Shown piece by piece: positions 19,046-28,373 of a stretch of DNA of 64,000 bases (its first letter is position 1; every line of letters starts with the position of its first letter). The notes under the pieces were generated by a model. That model saw only the letters and a list, made by a program, of their open reading frames with translations, was not told the origin of the DNA and did no database searches. The DNA is taken from positions 1,176,501 through 1,240,500 of the forward strand of contig NZ_CP086106.1 in NCBI RefSeq assembly GCF_016765655.2. Direction: 5' to 3'. Source of the DNA: Skermanella mucosa. Its GTDB lineage: Bacteria > Pseudomonadota > Alphaproteobacteria > Azospirillales > Azospirillaceae. The position numbers and the translations under genes are program-made.

Positions 19046-20161
19046 ATGGCAGTCCCCCTGCTCCAAACCGCGATGGTCGGCGCCTATGTCGTCGGCCGCC
19101 ACCTGCGCGGCGTCAAGCGGTACCCGCTGGTGCTGATGCTGGAGCCGCTGTTCCGCTGCAATCTCGCCTGCGCCGGCTGCGGCAAGATCGACTATCCCGA
19201 CCCGCTGCTCAACCGCCGCCTCAGCGTGGAAGACTGCCTGGAGGCGGCGCGCGAATGCGGCGCGCCGGTCGTCTCGATCGCCGGCGGCGAGCCGCTGCTC
19301 CACGCCGAGATCGACCGGATCGTGGACGGGCTGATCGCCCAGCGGCGCTTCGTCTATCTCTGCACCAACGCGCTGCTGATGGAAAAGCGGCTGGACCGCT
19401 TCAAGCCCGGCCCCTTCTTCACCTGGTCGGTCCATCTCGACGGCAGCCGGGCCGAGCACGACGCCTCGGTCTGCCAGGCCGGCGTCTACGACCGCGCCGT
19501 CGCGGCGATCCGGGAGGCCAAGAAGCGCGGCTTCCGCGTCAACATCAACTGCACCCTGTTCGACGGCACCGATCCCGTGCGGGTCGCCGCCTTCTTCGAC
19601 GAGGCCATGGAAGCCGGCATCGACGGCATCACGGTCTCGCCCGGATACGCCTACGAGCGAGCACCCGACCAGGCCCATTTCCTGACCCGCCGGCGCACCA
19701 AGCAGCTCTTCCGCGACATCTTCCAGGCAGGGCGGGGCAGGCGCTGGGCGTTCAACCAGTCGTCCCTGTTCCTGGACTTCCTGGCCGGCAACCAGAGCTA
19801 CCGGTGCAGCCCCTGGGGCAACCCGACCCGCAACGTCTTCGGCTGGCAGCGCCCCTGCTACCTGCTCGGGGAAGGCTACGCCACGACCTGGCGCGAGCTG
19901 ATGGATGAAACCGACTGGGACGCCTACGGCACCGGCAACTACGAGAAATGCGCCGACTGCATGGTCCACAGCGGCTACGAGGCGACCGCCGTCGCCGACT
20001 CCGTCCGCAATCCTCTGAAGGCGTTCCGCGTCGCCCGTCACGGCGTCCGCACAGACGGCGGCATGGCCCCGGAAATCCCCCTCGACCGCCAGCGCCCGGC
20101 CGAATACGTCTTCTCCCGCCACGTCGAGAAGGCGCTGGAGGAGACCGGCCCGAAGCGCTGA
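19046..20161 (+). CDS. hpnH: Adenosyl-hopene transferase HpnH (radical SAM)
   Basis: 371 residues. The motif FRCNLACAGCGK gives the radical-SAM CxxxCxxC cluster (Cys38, Cys42, Cys45), followed by SIAGGEPLLH (the GGE SAM motif). A C-terminal Cys set (YEKCADCMVHSGYEATA) is typical of HpnH. The enzyme joins the 5'-deoxyadenosyl radical to diploptene to start C35 bacteriohopanepolyol synthesis. It is 7 bases behind ispH, and shc is convergent 1.3 kb away. The other side-chain genes (hpnG and onward) are not in the window. Confidence 0.95.
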   Translation: MAVPLLQTAMVGAYVVGRHLRGVKRYPLVLMLEPLFRCNLACAGCGKIDYPDPLLNRRLSVEDCLEAARECGAPVVSIAGGEPLLHAEIDRIVDGLIAQRRFVYLCTNALLMEKRLDRFKPGPFFTWSVHLDGSRAEHDASVCQAGVYDRAVAAIREAKKRGFRVNINCTLFDGTDPVRVAAFFDEAMEAGIDGITVSPGYAYERAPDQAHFLTRRRTKQLFRDIFQAGRGRRWAFNQSSLFLDFLAGNQSYRCSPWGNPTRNVFGWQRPCYLLGEGYATTWRELMDETDWDAYGTGNYEKCADCMVHSGYEATAVADSVRNPLKAFRVARHGVRTDGGMAPEIPLDRQRPAEYVFSRHVEKALEETGPKR

Positions 20162-20218
20162 GGCGCTTTTTGCTTTCCGTGGAATTCCGTTGCTCTCGAC
20201 ACGGGGCCGTCGCCCGAC

Positions 20219-20376
20219 CCCCTCACCCTGACCCTCTCCCCCAAGGGGGCGAGGGGACCTTGCTCCGTGCCGCAGCCTAACCCCTGCCGCCACCAGCTTC
20301 GCCCCTGCCCAAAATCCCTCTCTCCCCCGCCTGAAAATCCCCTCTCCCCCCTGGGGGAGAGGGTCAGGGTGAGGGG
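20219..20376. repeat. Long-armed inverted repeat of the CCCTCACCCTGACCCTCTCC type
   Basis: Two perfect 24-base inverted arms (20219-20242 and 20353-20376) carrying the core CCCTCACCCTGACCCTCTCC and its complement, 110 bases apart. A second local hairpin (CTCTCCCCC / GGGGGAGAG, 20343-20361) overlaps the right arm. This core is common between genes in many proteobacteria, so I read it as a dispersed intergenic repeat. It follows the end of hpnH. Confidence 0.8.
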
Positions 20377-20404
20377 GTGCGGCCCCTAAGCGGACCGAAC
20401 AGGA

Positions 20405-20572
20405 TCACCGCCCCGCGCCCGACCCGGAAGCGGACGCCAGCAAGGCCAGCAGCGGGCCAAAATGCACGTCGGACACGGGCATGAAGCGCTGCGATCCGCT
20501 GCCGGCCGAAGGCAGGAGGATCAGCGGTAACAGCAGTCCCCAGATGACCATAAGCTTGCCGAGCGTGCGCAT
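20405..20572 (-). CDS. Small exported or membrane protein (55 aa)
   Basis: 55 residues from ATG 20572, with GGAGG 6 bases before it, an excellent ribosome site. The N-terminus MRTLGKLMVIWGLLLPLILLP is a signal peptide or anchor. The rest (SAGSGSQRFMPVSDVHFGPL) is short and ends in a Ser/Ala/Gly tail. No family recognised. It is divergent from the terminase-like gene and the predicted LexA box lies between them, so shared SOS control is possible but unproven. Confidence 0.5.
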   Translation of the reverse strand: MRTLGKLMVIWGLLLPLILLPSAGSGSQRFMPVSDVHFGPLLALLASASGSGAGR

Positions 20573-20706
20573 GGGTGGCCTCCATGGACGGTGCCTCCAG
20601 AGTCCGGCTCCGGCCGACCAAGCGGAGGGGCGGCGTCCCGCCGCCCAAGGTGCGCGGGACGCGCACCCTCCGACCATTCTTGCATTCCCCGCGAAATCGA
20701 CTTAAT

Positions 20707-20721
20707 GTTCCCGAATTGTTC
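20707..20721 (+). promoter_or_regulatory. Predicted alphaproteobacterial LexA (SOS) box
   Basis: GTTCCCGAATTGTTC matches the direct-repeat LexA operator GTTC-N7-GTTC known from Rhodobacter, Caulobacter and rhizobia with no mismatch. It lies 24 bases before the ATG of the terminase-like gene, a repressor position. No second box was noticed in the window, although only intergenic regions were searched by eye. Confidence 0.7.
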
Positions 20722-20745
20722 CCATCCGGCCAAGGCGCTCCAGCC

Positions 20746-21393
20746 ATGCTCGACCACCAATCCCCCACGCAAGCCGCATCCGTCCCGCCCGTGATCGTCC
20801 TGACCCCGCGCCAGGAAGCCTTCTGCCAAGCCATGGCCTGCGGCGTCGGCGGGGCGGAGGCGGCGCGGCAGGCGGGGTACTCGCCCAAGGGGGCCAAGCA
20901 GCGTGCCGCCGTGCTGATGGGCCAGCCGGAAATCCGCGTCCGCATCGACCAGCTCCGCACCGACCGGCGGGACGTCCACAAGTCCGCCCTGGACCGCGCC
21001 GCCGAACTGGTGGAGACCATCGCGGGGGAGGCGCTGGAGCGCAAGAGCCTCGGGCTGGCGATGCGCGCGGTGGAGCTTGGCCTGAAGCTCCGCGGCGTGA
21101 TCCAGGACAAGCGCATCCCGCACCATTACCTGGGCGGCGACAGGCCGCACCCCGACGCCGACCTGGAGAACCTGGACTGTCCCCCGGAAGATGCCGATTA
21201 CCCCGAGGCCGCGCAGCCGCCCGCGCCGGAGGCGGCGAAACCCGCCGGCAAGCCCGCCGTCCCGCCGGCCGCCAAGCGGAATAGTGACCTTTCGGCCCGA
21301 AAAACAGTGACCTCCCCCAAGACGGCGGCCCTGTTCGGCTCCACCTCCCTCTCGGCGCCGGTGCCGCCCCTCCGGGTGCCGGCCGTCGCCTGA
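20746..21393 (+). CDS. Terminase small-subunit-like DNA-binding protein behind a LexA box
   Basis: 215 residues from ATG 20746. Residues 20-75 (TPRQEAFCQAMACGVGGAEA, then AARQAGYSPKGAKQRAAVLM) match the N-terminal DNA-binding helix-turn-helix of phage terminase small subunits (Terminase_2 type). Residues 76-125 are helical, and the last 70 are Pro/Ala-rich and probably disordered. No large terminase, portal or capsid gene is near, so it is not part of a recognisable prophage. The perfect GTTC-N7-GTTC just upstream predicts induction by DNA damage. It could be a phage remnant adopted by the host, part of a gene transfer element elsewhere, or a stand-alone DNA-binding protein. Confidence 0.7.
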   Translation: MLDHQSPTQAASVPPVIVLTPRQEAFCQAMACGVGGAEAARQAGYSPKGAKQRAAVLMGQPEIRVRIDQLRTDRRDVHKSALDRAAELVETIAGEALERKSLGLAMRAVELGLKLRGVIQDKRIPHHYLGGDRPHPDADLENLDCPPEDADYPEAAQPPAPEAAKPAGKPAVPPAAKRNSDLSARKTVTSPKTAALFGSTSLSAPVPPLRVPAVA

Positions 21394-21467
21394 ATCCCCG
21401 CCCCGCGGTGAAGATCACGTTCGTTTCGACCGACCACGCGCCCGACCGCGGCGCCGCAACGCGCCCC

Positions 21468-23453
21468 TCACAGCCCCCAGGGCACCGTCGTGCGGCGTTC
21501 CTGGATCAGGCCGCGGTAACGGGCCAGCGCCCACAGCGGGAAGATCGCGGCATAGCCATGATAGCGCAGGTAGAAGACCCGCGGGAAGCCGACCGCCGTG
21601 AAGTCCTCCTCGTCCCACAGCCCCTCGGCGTTGCGGGTGTCGAGCAGGTAGCGGACACCCCGCGCCACCGCCGTGCTCCGCACCTCGCCCGCCGCCATCA
21701 GGCCGAGCAGCGCCCAGGCCGTCTGCGACGCCGTGCTCGGGCACCTGTCCTCGGCGATGCGGTCGGGCCAGTAGGAAACCCCGCCTTCGCCCCAGCCGCC
21801 GTCCGGGTTCTGGCGGGACGCCAGCCATTCGGCCGCCCGCCGCACCATCGGATCGTCCGCCCGGATGCCGGCCGCGTTCAACCCGCACAGGGCCGACCAG
21901 GTGCCGTAGATATAGTTGGTGCCCCAGCGGCCGAACCAGGAGCCGTTCGGTTCCTGCTCCCGCCGGATGAAGTCGATCCCGGTCGCGACGGCCGGGTGGT
22001 CCCGGTCGAGCCCGAGCTGGGCCAGCATCCCGATGCAGCGCGCCGTCACGTCCACCGTCGGCGGGTCCAGCAGGGCGCCGTGGTCGGCGAAGGGGATGTA
22101 GTTCAGGTAATGGCTGTTGTTGTCGGCGTCGAACGCGCCCCAGCCGCCGTTGGTGCTCTGAAGCCCCTCGATCCACTCGCGCCCGCGGTCGATCGCCGTG
22201 GTGAACAGCTCCGCCTCGCACCGGTCCAGCGCCATCACGACCACGGCGGTGTCGTCGGTGTCGGGATAGTGGGGGTTGGCGTACTGGAACGGCCAACCGC
22301 CCGGCCGCACCCCCGGCCGGCGCCAGCTCCAATCGCCCTGGCAGTCCAGCACCTGCCGGTCGGCCAGCCAATGGGCCGCCCGCAGGGCCATGGCCCGCGC
22401 CGCCGGGCTGCCGGCCTCCGCCAGCGCGTGGCAGGCCAGCGAGGTGTCCCAGACCGGCGACAGGCAGGGCTGGCACAGGATCTCGTCGCCCCGGCGCAGC
22501 AGCAGCTTGTCCATGGCCCGGCGGGCCGTCGCCGCGTCGGGATGGTCGATGGGATAGCCCAGGCAGTCATACATCAGGATCGCGTTGACCATCGCCGGGA
22601 AGATCGCGCCCAGCCCGTCCTCGCCGTTCAGCCGCTCGGTCACGAAGCTCACGGCGCGCTGGATCGCGGTCCGCCGGCCGGTCTTGGGCAGGCGCGGCTC
22701 GATCAGCATCAGGAAGCTGTCCAGCCCGCGGAACAGCCGGGCCAGCGCCGTGTCGTCGGGCGCCGAATGCCAATCCGCGACCCGGTCGGCCGGCACCGTG
22801 AACAGCTCCGGGACCCCGACGCCGCGCGGGTTGCGCGCCCTCGGCTTGTGCGCCATCACGACCAGCAGTGGCACGACCACGGTCCGCGACCAGTAGGAGA
22901 TCCGGGAGATGTGGATCGGCGACCAGGCCGGCAGGTTCAGGATCTCGACCGGCATGGCCGGCACCCCGCGCCACGGGATCTGGCCGAACAGCGCCAGCAG
23001 GATGCGGGTGAAGACGTTGCAGCGGGCGGCGCCGCCATGCGCCAGGATCGCGTCCCGCGCCCGCCTCATGTGCGGCGCGTCGGGCGCGTCGCCGGCCGCC
23101 TTCAGCGCGAAATAGGCTTTCACCGAGCAGCTCACGTCCATGGCGCCGCCGTGGAACAGCGGCCAGCCGCCGTCCTCGCCCTGGCGGCGACGGATGAAGG
23201 CCGCCAGCCCGGCCTCCACCTCCGGGTCGATCTCGTCCAGGAAATGCTGGAGCAGGATATGCTCGGCCGGGATCGTGGCATCCGCTTCGAGCGGGAAGAC
23301 CCAGTGCCCGTCCGGCTGCTGGAGCCGTCCGAGGGCGGCCTCCGCCGCGGTCACCGCCTCGTCGAGGCCAAGGGTCTGATCAACCGTCCCCTCGGCCGAA
23401 AAGTCTATGGAACCGAGGCCTTCGGGATCACTGCCCGTCCGCGGGAGAAGCAT
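21468..23453 (-). CDS. shc: Squalene-hopene cyclase
   Basis: 661 residues from ATG 23453, chosen by family length and AGGTGG upstream; the frame continues to 23696 without homology. The catalytic DxDDTA is present as DTDDTA with Asp398, Asp400 and Asp401 (compare Asp374/376/377 of the Alicyclobacillus enzyme). QW-type repeats such as QEPNGSWFGRWGTNYIYG and QNPDGGWGEGG are scattered along the chain. The enzyme cyclises squalene to hopene and diplopterol at the inner membrane. It is convergent to ispH-hpnH, with the terminase-like gene between. Also called hpnF. Confidence 0.96.
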   Translation of the reverse strand: MLLPRTGSDPEGLGSIDFSAEGTVDQTLGLDEAVTAAEAALGRLQQPDGHWVFPLEADATIPAEHILLQHFLDEIDPEVEAGLAAFIRRRQGEDGGWPLFHGGAMDVSCSVKAYFALKAAGDAPDAPHMRRARDAILAHGGAARCNVFTRILLALFGQIPWRGVPAMPVEILNLPAWSPIHISRISYWSRTVVVPLLVVMAHKPRARNPRGVGVPELFTVPADRVADWHSAPDDTALARLFRGLDSFLMLIEPRLPKTGRRTAIQRAVSFVTERLNGEDGLGAIFPAMVNAILMYDCLGYPIDHPDAATARRAMDKLLLRRGDEILCQPCLSPVWDTSLACHALAEAGSPAARAMALRAAHWLADRQVLDCQGDWSWRRPGVRPGGWPFQYANPHYPDTDDTAVVVMALDRCEAELFTTAIDRGREWIEGLQSTNGGWGAFDADNNSHYLNYIPFADHGALLDPPTVDVTARCIGMLAQLGLDRDHPAVATGIDFIRREQEPNGSWFGRWGTNYIYGTWSALCGLNAAGIRADDPMVRRAAEWLASRQNPDGGWGEGGVSYWPDRIAEDRCPSTASQTAWALLGLMAAGEVRSTAVARGVRYLLDTRNAEGLWDEEDFTAVGFPRVFYLRYHGYAAIFPLWALARYRGLIQERRTTVPWGL

Positions 23454-23788
23454 GCTCGCCCACCTGCTGCTGATCGAAATGGAGTGATTGCACCAGAGGA
23501 TAATCGATGTTGCCTTGCACCCACCCTTATGCCGGGCATGCCGCGGTGTCATCAGCGCAAAAGGCGACGGCCCCCTCCAGACGGCGATGCGGAAATTCCC
23601 CGGGCGTCCCGCCGGGCCGATCCGGCGGCGGACCGGTAAGCAATGGCTGGTTGATGAAGCCGTCGTGAACGGCCTCATGGTTAATAATTGATTCACTATG
23701 TCGAAAGTAAGACTCCTGCTCAGGAGCGCGACCGCAAGGCGCCAGCGGGACCGCCGGCACAGCCAACCAGGACAGGAGAGGCCAGCCC
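23454..23788. other. Divergent intergenic region (shc / ClpA paralogue)
   Basis: About 335 bases holding the promoters of two divergent genes. The only AT-rich patch is GGTTAATAATTGATTCACTA (about 23679-23698), 90-110 bases before the Clp gene, a likely promoter position. A heat-shock promoter was looked for, and no convincing match was seen. Confidence 0.35.
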
Positions 23789-26050
23789 ATGCTCAGCAAC
23801 GCCGCCGCGCAGTCCGTCAGGAACGCGTATCAGCTCGCCGCCCAGTATGGCCATGGGGCACCGGGGCAGGAACACCTGCTGCTGTCCCTGACCGGCGATG
23901 TCGATGCCGTCGCCGCCCTGATGGCGTGCGAGGCCGATCCCCGGGCGATCCACCGCGAGATGGACCGGCTGATGCCGCGCCTCCCGCAGCGGCCCCAGGG
24001 CGACGACGCGGTGGAACGGACGATCCAGCGGGCCGAGCGCTTCAAGCCCGACACGCCGTGCGACGGCGCCTGCCTGCTGCTGGCGCTGCTGGTCGACCGG
24101 ACCGCCGGCGCCGCGTCCATCCTGCGGCGCCACGGCGTCACCCGCGACCGGATCGTCGAGCACATGGTCCAGCGCGACGTCGAGGCCCGGCGCCGCCGGT
24201 CCCGGCACCGGGCGCTGGACGCCTCCGATCCGCCGCCCGCCGAGGCTCCCGCCGCCGACGGCGCGCTCGCGACATACTGCGTCGACCTCAACGCCAAGGC
24301 GGCCGCCGGCCGGATCGACCCCGTGATCGGCCGCGACGCGGCGATCGGGCGGACCATCCAGATCCTCTGCCGGCGCACGAAGAACAACCCGATCCTGGTC
24401 GGCGAGCCGGGCGTCGGCAAGACGGCCATCGCCGAGGGGCTGGCGTTGCGGATCGTCGAGGGGGAAGCCCCCGAGGCCCTGGCCGGCACCCGCATCTTCG
24501 CGCTGGACCTGGGCGCCCTGGTGGCCGGGACCCGCTACCGCGGCGACTTCGAGGAGCGCGTCAAGGCCGTCGTCACCGAGCTTGGCAAGACCCCCGGCGC
24601 CGTCCTGTTCATCGACGAGATCCACACGATCATCGGCGCCGGCGGATCGGGCGGCGCCATGGACGCCGCCAACCTGCTCAAGCCGGCCCTGGCCGAGGGG
24701 ACGCTGCGCTGCGTCGGCGCCACCACCTACCGGGAATACCGCCAACATATCGAGCGCGACCAGGCGCTCGCCCGCCGGTTCGGCAAGATCGACGTCGCCG
24801 AGCCCTCGGTCGAGGACGCGGTCGCCATCCTGGAAGGCGTCGCGGAGCGCTATGCCGACCACCACCGCGTGATCTACAGCGCCGACGCGATCCGCGCCGC
24901 GGTGGAGCTGTCGGCCCGCTACATCACCGACAGGCACCTGCCGGACAAGGCGATCGACGTGCTGGACGAGGCCGGCGCCATGGCCCGGCTCGACGCCGGC
25001 CGGGCCTGGCCCCGGCGGATCGATGCGTCCGACATCGAAACCGTCGTTGCGCGCATCGCCAACATGCCGGTCCGCCGCGCCGGGCTGGACGAACGGGCGG
25101 CGCTCCGCGGCCTCGAAGCCGACCTCAAGGCGTCCGTCTTCGGGCAGGACGCCGCGATCCAGGCGGTCGCGTCGGCGGTCAAGATCGCCCGGTCCGGCCT
25201 GCGCGACCCGGAGAAGCCGATGGGCTCCTACCTGTTCGCCGGCCCGACCGGCGTCGGGAAGACCGAGATCGCGCGCCGGCTGGCCGCGACGCTCGGCGTC
25301 CCGCTGCTGCGCTTCGACATGTCGGAATACATGGAGCGGCACACCGTCAGCCGCCTGATCGGGGCGCCCCCGGGCTATGTCGGCTTCGACCAGGAAGGGC
25401 TGCTGACCTCGGCGGTGTCGAAGGCGCCCCATGCCGTCCTGCTGCTGGACGAGATCGAGAAGGCCCACCCCGACCTGTTCGCCCTGCTGCTCCAGGTCAT
25501 GGACGCCGGCCGGCTGACCGACAGCTCGGGGCGGACCATCGACTTCCGCCACGTCGTCCTGATCATGACGACCAACGCCGGCGCCGCCGAGATGGCCCGC
25601 CCCGCCATCGGCTTCGGCGCGCGGTCCGCTCCGGGCGCCGATCCCGACGCCGCGGCGTCGGCGATCCAGCGGCTGTTCTCGCCGGAGTTCCGCAACCGCC
25701 TGGATGCCACGGTCCAGTTCCGGCCGCTGGAGCCCGGCACCGTCAGGCTGATCGCGCGGTCGCACCTGGACCAGCTCGCGGGGCAGCTCGCCGACCGCAA
25801 CATCGCGCTCGACGTCAGCCCCGAGGCGCTGGATTGGCTGGCCTCGCGGGGCTTCGATCCGGCCCTCGGCGCCCGCCCGCTGGCACGCCTGGTCGAGCGC
25901 GCGGTCAAGCTGCCGTTGGCCGAACATCTCCTGCTCGGGGATCTCGACGGCGGCGGCCGCATCAGGCTGGAGGTGGTGGACGGGAAACTTGACCTGTCGG
26001 TCGACCGGGCCCATGTCAGGTCGTCGGAATCGGAATATGTATCGGCATAG
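23789..26050 (+). CDS. ClpA-type AAA+ unfoldase (paralogue)
   Basis: 753 residues. A ClpA-like N domain (1-145, with GQEHLLLSL) precedes two AAA+ modules: Walker A GEPGVGKT 205-212 with VLFIDEIHT near 272, then GPTGVGKT 485-492 with [12 protein letters not shown]. The tripeptide IGF (607-609) sits where ClpA has its ClpP-docking loop, so partnership with ClpP is likely. It has no long middle domain, which argues against ClpB. AGGAGAGG lies 9 bases before the start. There is no clpS beside it, unlike the usual clpS-clpA pair, and the N domain is divergent, so it may be a second ClpA with its own adaptors or substrates. Confidence 0.88.
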   Translation: MLSNAAAQSVRNAYQLAAQYGHGAPGQEHLLLSLTGDVDAVAALMACEADPRAIHREMDRLMPRLPQRPQGDDAVERTIQRAERFKPDTPCDGACLLLALLVDRTAGAASILRRHGVTRDRIVEHMVQRDVEARRRRSRHRALDASDPPPAEAPAADGALATYCVDLNAKAAAGRIDPVIGRDAAIGRTIQILCRRTKNNPILVGEPGVGKTAIAEGLALRIVEGEAPEALAGTRIFALDLGALVAGTRYRGDFEERVKAVVTELGKTPGAVLFIDEIHTIIGAGGSGGAMDAANLLKPALAEGTLRCVGATTYREYRQHIERDQALARRFGKIDVAEPSVEDAVAILEGVAERYADHHRVIYSADAIRAAVELSARYITDRHLPDKAIDVLDEAGAMARLDAGRAWPRRIDASDIETVVARIANMPVRRAGLDERAALRGLEADLKASVFGQDAAIQAVASAVKIARSGLRDPEKPMGSYLFAGPTGVGKTEIARRLAATLGVPLLRFDMSEYMERHTVSRLIGAPPGYVGFDQEGLLTSAVSKAPHAVLLLDEIEKAHPDLFALLLQVMDAGRLTDSSGRTIDFRHVVLIMTTNAGAAEMARPAIGFGARSAPGADPDAAASAIQRLFSPEFRNRLDATVQFRPLEPGTVRLIARSHLDQLAGQLADRNIALDVSPEALDWLASRGFDPALGARPLARLVERAVKLPLAEHLLLGDLDGGGRIRLEVVDGKLDLSVDRAHVRSSESEYVSA

Positions 26051-26249
26051 TTCCTTCCGGGGCCGGCGGCATCCTCTCACCGTTCCGGTCCGGCAGTCCT
26101 GGAGTTCCCTGAAGCGATGACCAGCAGCGACGGCGCCGTATCGTCCATGCCGGCCGGCGGGACCCTCGCCCGGGGTCTCCCGGCCACGGCGTCTGTCCCG
26201 GTCCCGGTCCCGGTCCCGGCCCCGGCGGCGGCCTGAGGCGGTCCGGCCG

Positions 26250-26702
26250 ATGGCCGCCGATTTGCCGGCCTATGCCGGCCTGTTCGCGGCGGCCCTGCTG
26301 GCCGCGACGATCCTGCCAGCCCAGTCCGAGATCCTGCTGGCGACCCTGCTGGCGCGCGGCGGGCTCGACCCCGTCCTTCTGGTCGCGACCGCCTCGGCCG
26401 GCAACGTGCTGGGGTCGGTCCTCAACTGGCTGCTCGGCCGGTTCCTGATCCATCTGCGGCACCACCGCTGGTTTCCGCTCAAGCCCGCCGTCTACGACAG
26501 GGCGGTCGGGTGGTACGGCCGGTACGGCGTCTGGTCCCTGCTGTTCGCCTGGGTCCCCGTCGTGGGCGATCCCCTGACGGTCGTCGCCGGCGCCCTGCGC
26601 GTCGATCTTGCGCGCTTCACCGTCCTGGTCGCGATCGGCAAGGTCGGGCGTTACGTCTTCATAGCGCTTTCCACCCTGTGGTGGACCGGCGGCTCGGGAT
26701 GA
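26250..26702 (+). CDS. YqaA/DedA-family inner membrane protein
   Basis: 150 residues with about 4 hydrophobic segments. It has the YqaA pattern: an N-terminal helix with TILPAQSEILLATLLARGG, the Gly-Asn-rich NVLGSVLNWLLGRF, then WYGRYGVWSLLFAWVPVVGDPLTVVAG, a re-entrant motif with acidic and Arg/Trp residues characteristic of DedA/SNARE-associated (VTT) proteins. DedA homologues are proposed to scramble or transport polyprenyl- or phospholipids. The gene is 200 bases after the Clp gene and may be independent. An imperfect TCCCGG repeat lies just upstream. Confidence 0.8.
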   Translation: MAADLPAYAGLFAAALLAATILPAQSEILLATLLARGGLDPVLLVATASAGNVLGSVLNWLLGRFLIHLRHHRWFPLKPAVYDRAVGWYGRYGVWSLLFAWVPVVGDPLTVVAGALRVDLARFTVLVAIGKVGRYVFIALSTLWWTGGSG

Positions 26703-26812
26703 CCGGCCGGCTGCGGCAACACGGCGCGGATGAATTTCGAAACAAATGCATCGGACACTGAACCACCGATGGATGCGGGTGTTCTGATAAGGGAAATCTT
26801 GGCGGGGAAGAC

Positions 26813-28261
26813 ATGGGACTGCGCAACGGCCTGTGGCTGATCGCGGCGGCGGCGGCCATACCGGGACTGCTGCTGTCGGCGGCCTTGCCGGCCCTGGCGC
26901 CGGCGCCCGATCCGGTTCCCGCTTCCCGGATCATCCTGCCGGCGCCGGCTCCGGGCGGCCAGGTGGACAACGCGGCCCTTCCCGGAGCGATCGTCCCCGG
27001 CACCGCGAACCCGGCGGCGCCGCTGCCCAGCGTCGTGTTCGCCTTTCCGCCCCTGACAGTGGCGGGGCTTGCCGGTGCGCTGATCTCCGGTCTGCTGGCG
27101 GCCGGAGCGGCCCGCCTGGTCCTACAGCGGGGTCATGCCGGCGCGCCGCTGGCGGAGAAGGGCTCGCGCGGGAGCGGGAGCGGAAGCGTGAGGGGAGGCG
27201 ACGAGGAGCGGCTGCGCGGCATGGCCGAAGCGTTGCCGCAGATCGTCTGGATCACCGGCCCCAATGGCGAAAACGAGTATTTCAATCGCCGCTGGTTCGA
27301 ATATTCCGGAGCGGCGCCCGACGACCTCGAAGCCTGGCGCGACCATGTCCACCCGGACGATCTCGACGGGCTGCTCGAATCCTGGCGGGCGGCCCATGCC
27401 TCCGCCAGCCCCTGGCAGGCGGAATACAGGCTTCGCCGCGCCGACGGCGCCCACCTCTGGCATCTCGGGCGCGCCATGCCCGTGCTGGATCATGGAGGAC
27501 GCATCGTCCGCTGGTTCGGCACCGCGACCGACATCGACGGCCAGAAGCGCATCCAGGCGGAACTGGCCAGGACCGCCGCCGAACGCGAGCAGCTGCTGCG
27601 CCAGAAGGACCTGCTGCTGCGGGAGGTGCATCACCGCGTCCGCAACAATCTCCAGCTTATCTCCAGCCTGCTCAGCCTGCAGAACCGCACGATCACCGAT
27701 CCGGGGACCCTCCAGCAGTTCACCGAGGCCCGCGGGCGGATCGAGGCCGTGGCCCAGGTCCACGAGCAGCTCTACCTGACCGACCAGCCCGACCTGATGG
27801 ATTTCGCGGCCTTCCTCCAGGGGCTGTGCGCCAACCTTTCCAGGCCGGGCGTGCCTGTGATCTGCACCCGCGATACGCCGATGGAGCTGCCGATCGACGA
27901 GGCGACGCCCCTGGCCCTGATCGCCAACGAGCTGATCGCCAACGCCGTCGAGTACGCCTATCCCGACGAGGGCGGCGTCGTGATCTCGGGCGGGCCGGTC
28001 CGCGTCATCCTGGAGGGGCGGTCCCCCGGTCCCGTCGAACTGCGGGTCGAGGACGACGGCGTCGGGCTGCCCCTGGATTTCGAGCAGGGCCACGGACGCC
28101 TCGGCATCCGGCTGGTCAGGCAGCTGACCCGCCAGCTCCGGGGGCAGCTCTCGACCGGGGCCTGCGGGGAAGGGCGCTCCGGCACCTCGGTCGGCATCCG
28201 CTTCGACAGCGAGCCGGTGCCCCCGATCGACCTGTGGAACGATCGCGACGTCCTTCGCTGA
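26813..28261 (+). CDS. Membrane-bound PAS sensor histidine kinase, HisKA_2 type
   Basis: 482 residues from ATG 26813 with GGGGAAG upstream. An N-terminal membrane helix (about 6-24), a Pro/Ala-rich periplasmic stretch of about 50 residues and a second helix (about 82-103) precede a cytoplasmic PAS/PAC domain (about 135-250, starting EALPQIVWITGPNGENEYFN). A HisKA_2 dimerisation domain follows with EVHHRVRNNLQLISSLLSLQ (phospho-acceptor His274) and an ATPase domain with IANELIANAVEYAY and DGVGLP. This kinase class often feeds single-domain or PhyR-type regulators in alphaproteobacteria. No response regulator is adjacent. Confidence 0.9.
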   Translation: MGLRNGLWLIAAAAAIPGLLLSAALPALAPAPDPVPASRIILPAPAPGGQVDNAALPGAIVPGTANPAAPLPSVVFAFPPLTVAGLAGALISGLLAAGAARLVLQRGHAGAPLAEKGSRGSGSGSVRGGDEERLRGMAEALPQIVWITGPNGENEYFNRRWFEYSGAAPDDLEAWRDHVHPDDLDGLLESWRAAHASASPWQAEYRLRRADGAHLWHLGRAMPVLDHGGRIVRWFGTATDIDGQKRIQAELARTAAEREQLLRQKDLLLREVHHRVRNNLQLISSLLSLQNRTITDPGTLQQFTEARGRIEAVAQVHEQLYLTDQPDLMDFAAFLQGLCANLSRPGVPVICTRDTPMELPIDEATPLALIANELIANAVEYAYPDEGGVVISGGPVRVILEGRSPGPVELRVEDDGVGLPLDFEQGHGRLGIRLVRQLTRQLRGQLSTGACGEGRSGTSVGIRFDSEPVPPIDLWNDRDVLR

Positions 28262-28373
28262 ACCCGTCGCGGCCGATCCGGCGATTTGTCATAATTCCTT
28301 GGAACAAAGCCTCACGGCCGTGGTTGCCCCAGGGAAATCTGAACAAAAACTGCCCGCAGGGGGGCCGAAGACC

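Noticed and set aside
20162-20404. Possible CRISPR or phage attachment site near the long inverted repeat
   Set aside because: Only two inverted arms, no regularly spaced direct repeats, no integrase; it fits a common dispersed intergenic repeat.
20746-21393. Prophage
   Set aside because: A terminase-small-subunit-like domain alone; neighbours are hopanoid genes and no structural, lysis or integration genes are present.
26117-26236. 39-codon frame ending in a VPVPVPVPAPAAA tail
   Set aside because: No ribosome site, and the tail is a by-product of a TCCCGG simple repeat; likely non-coding.
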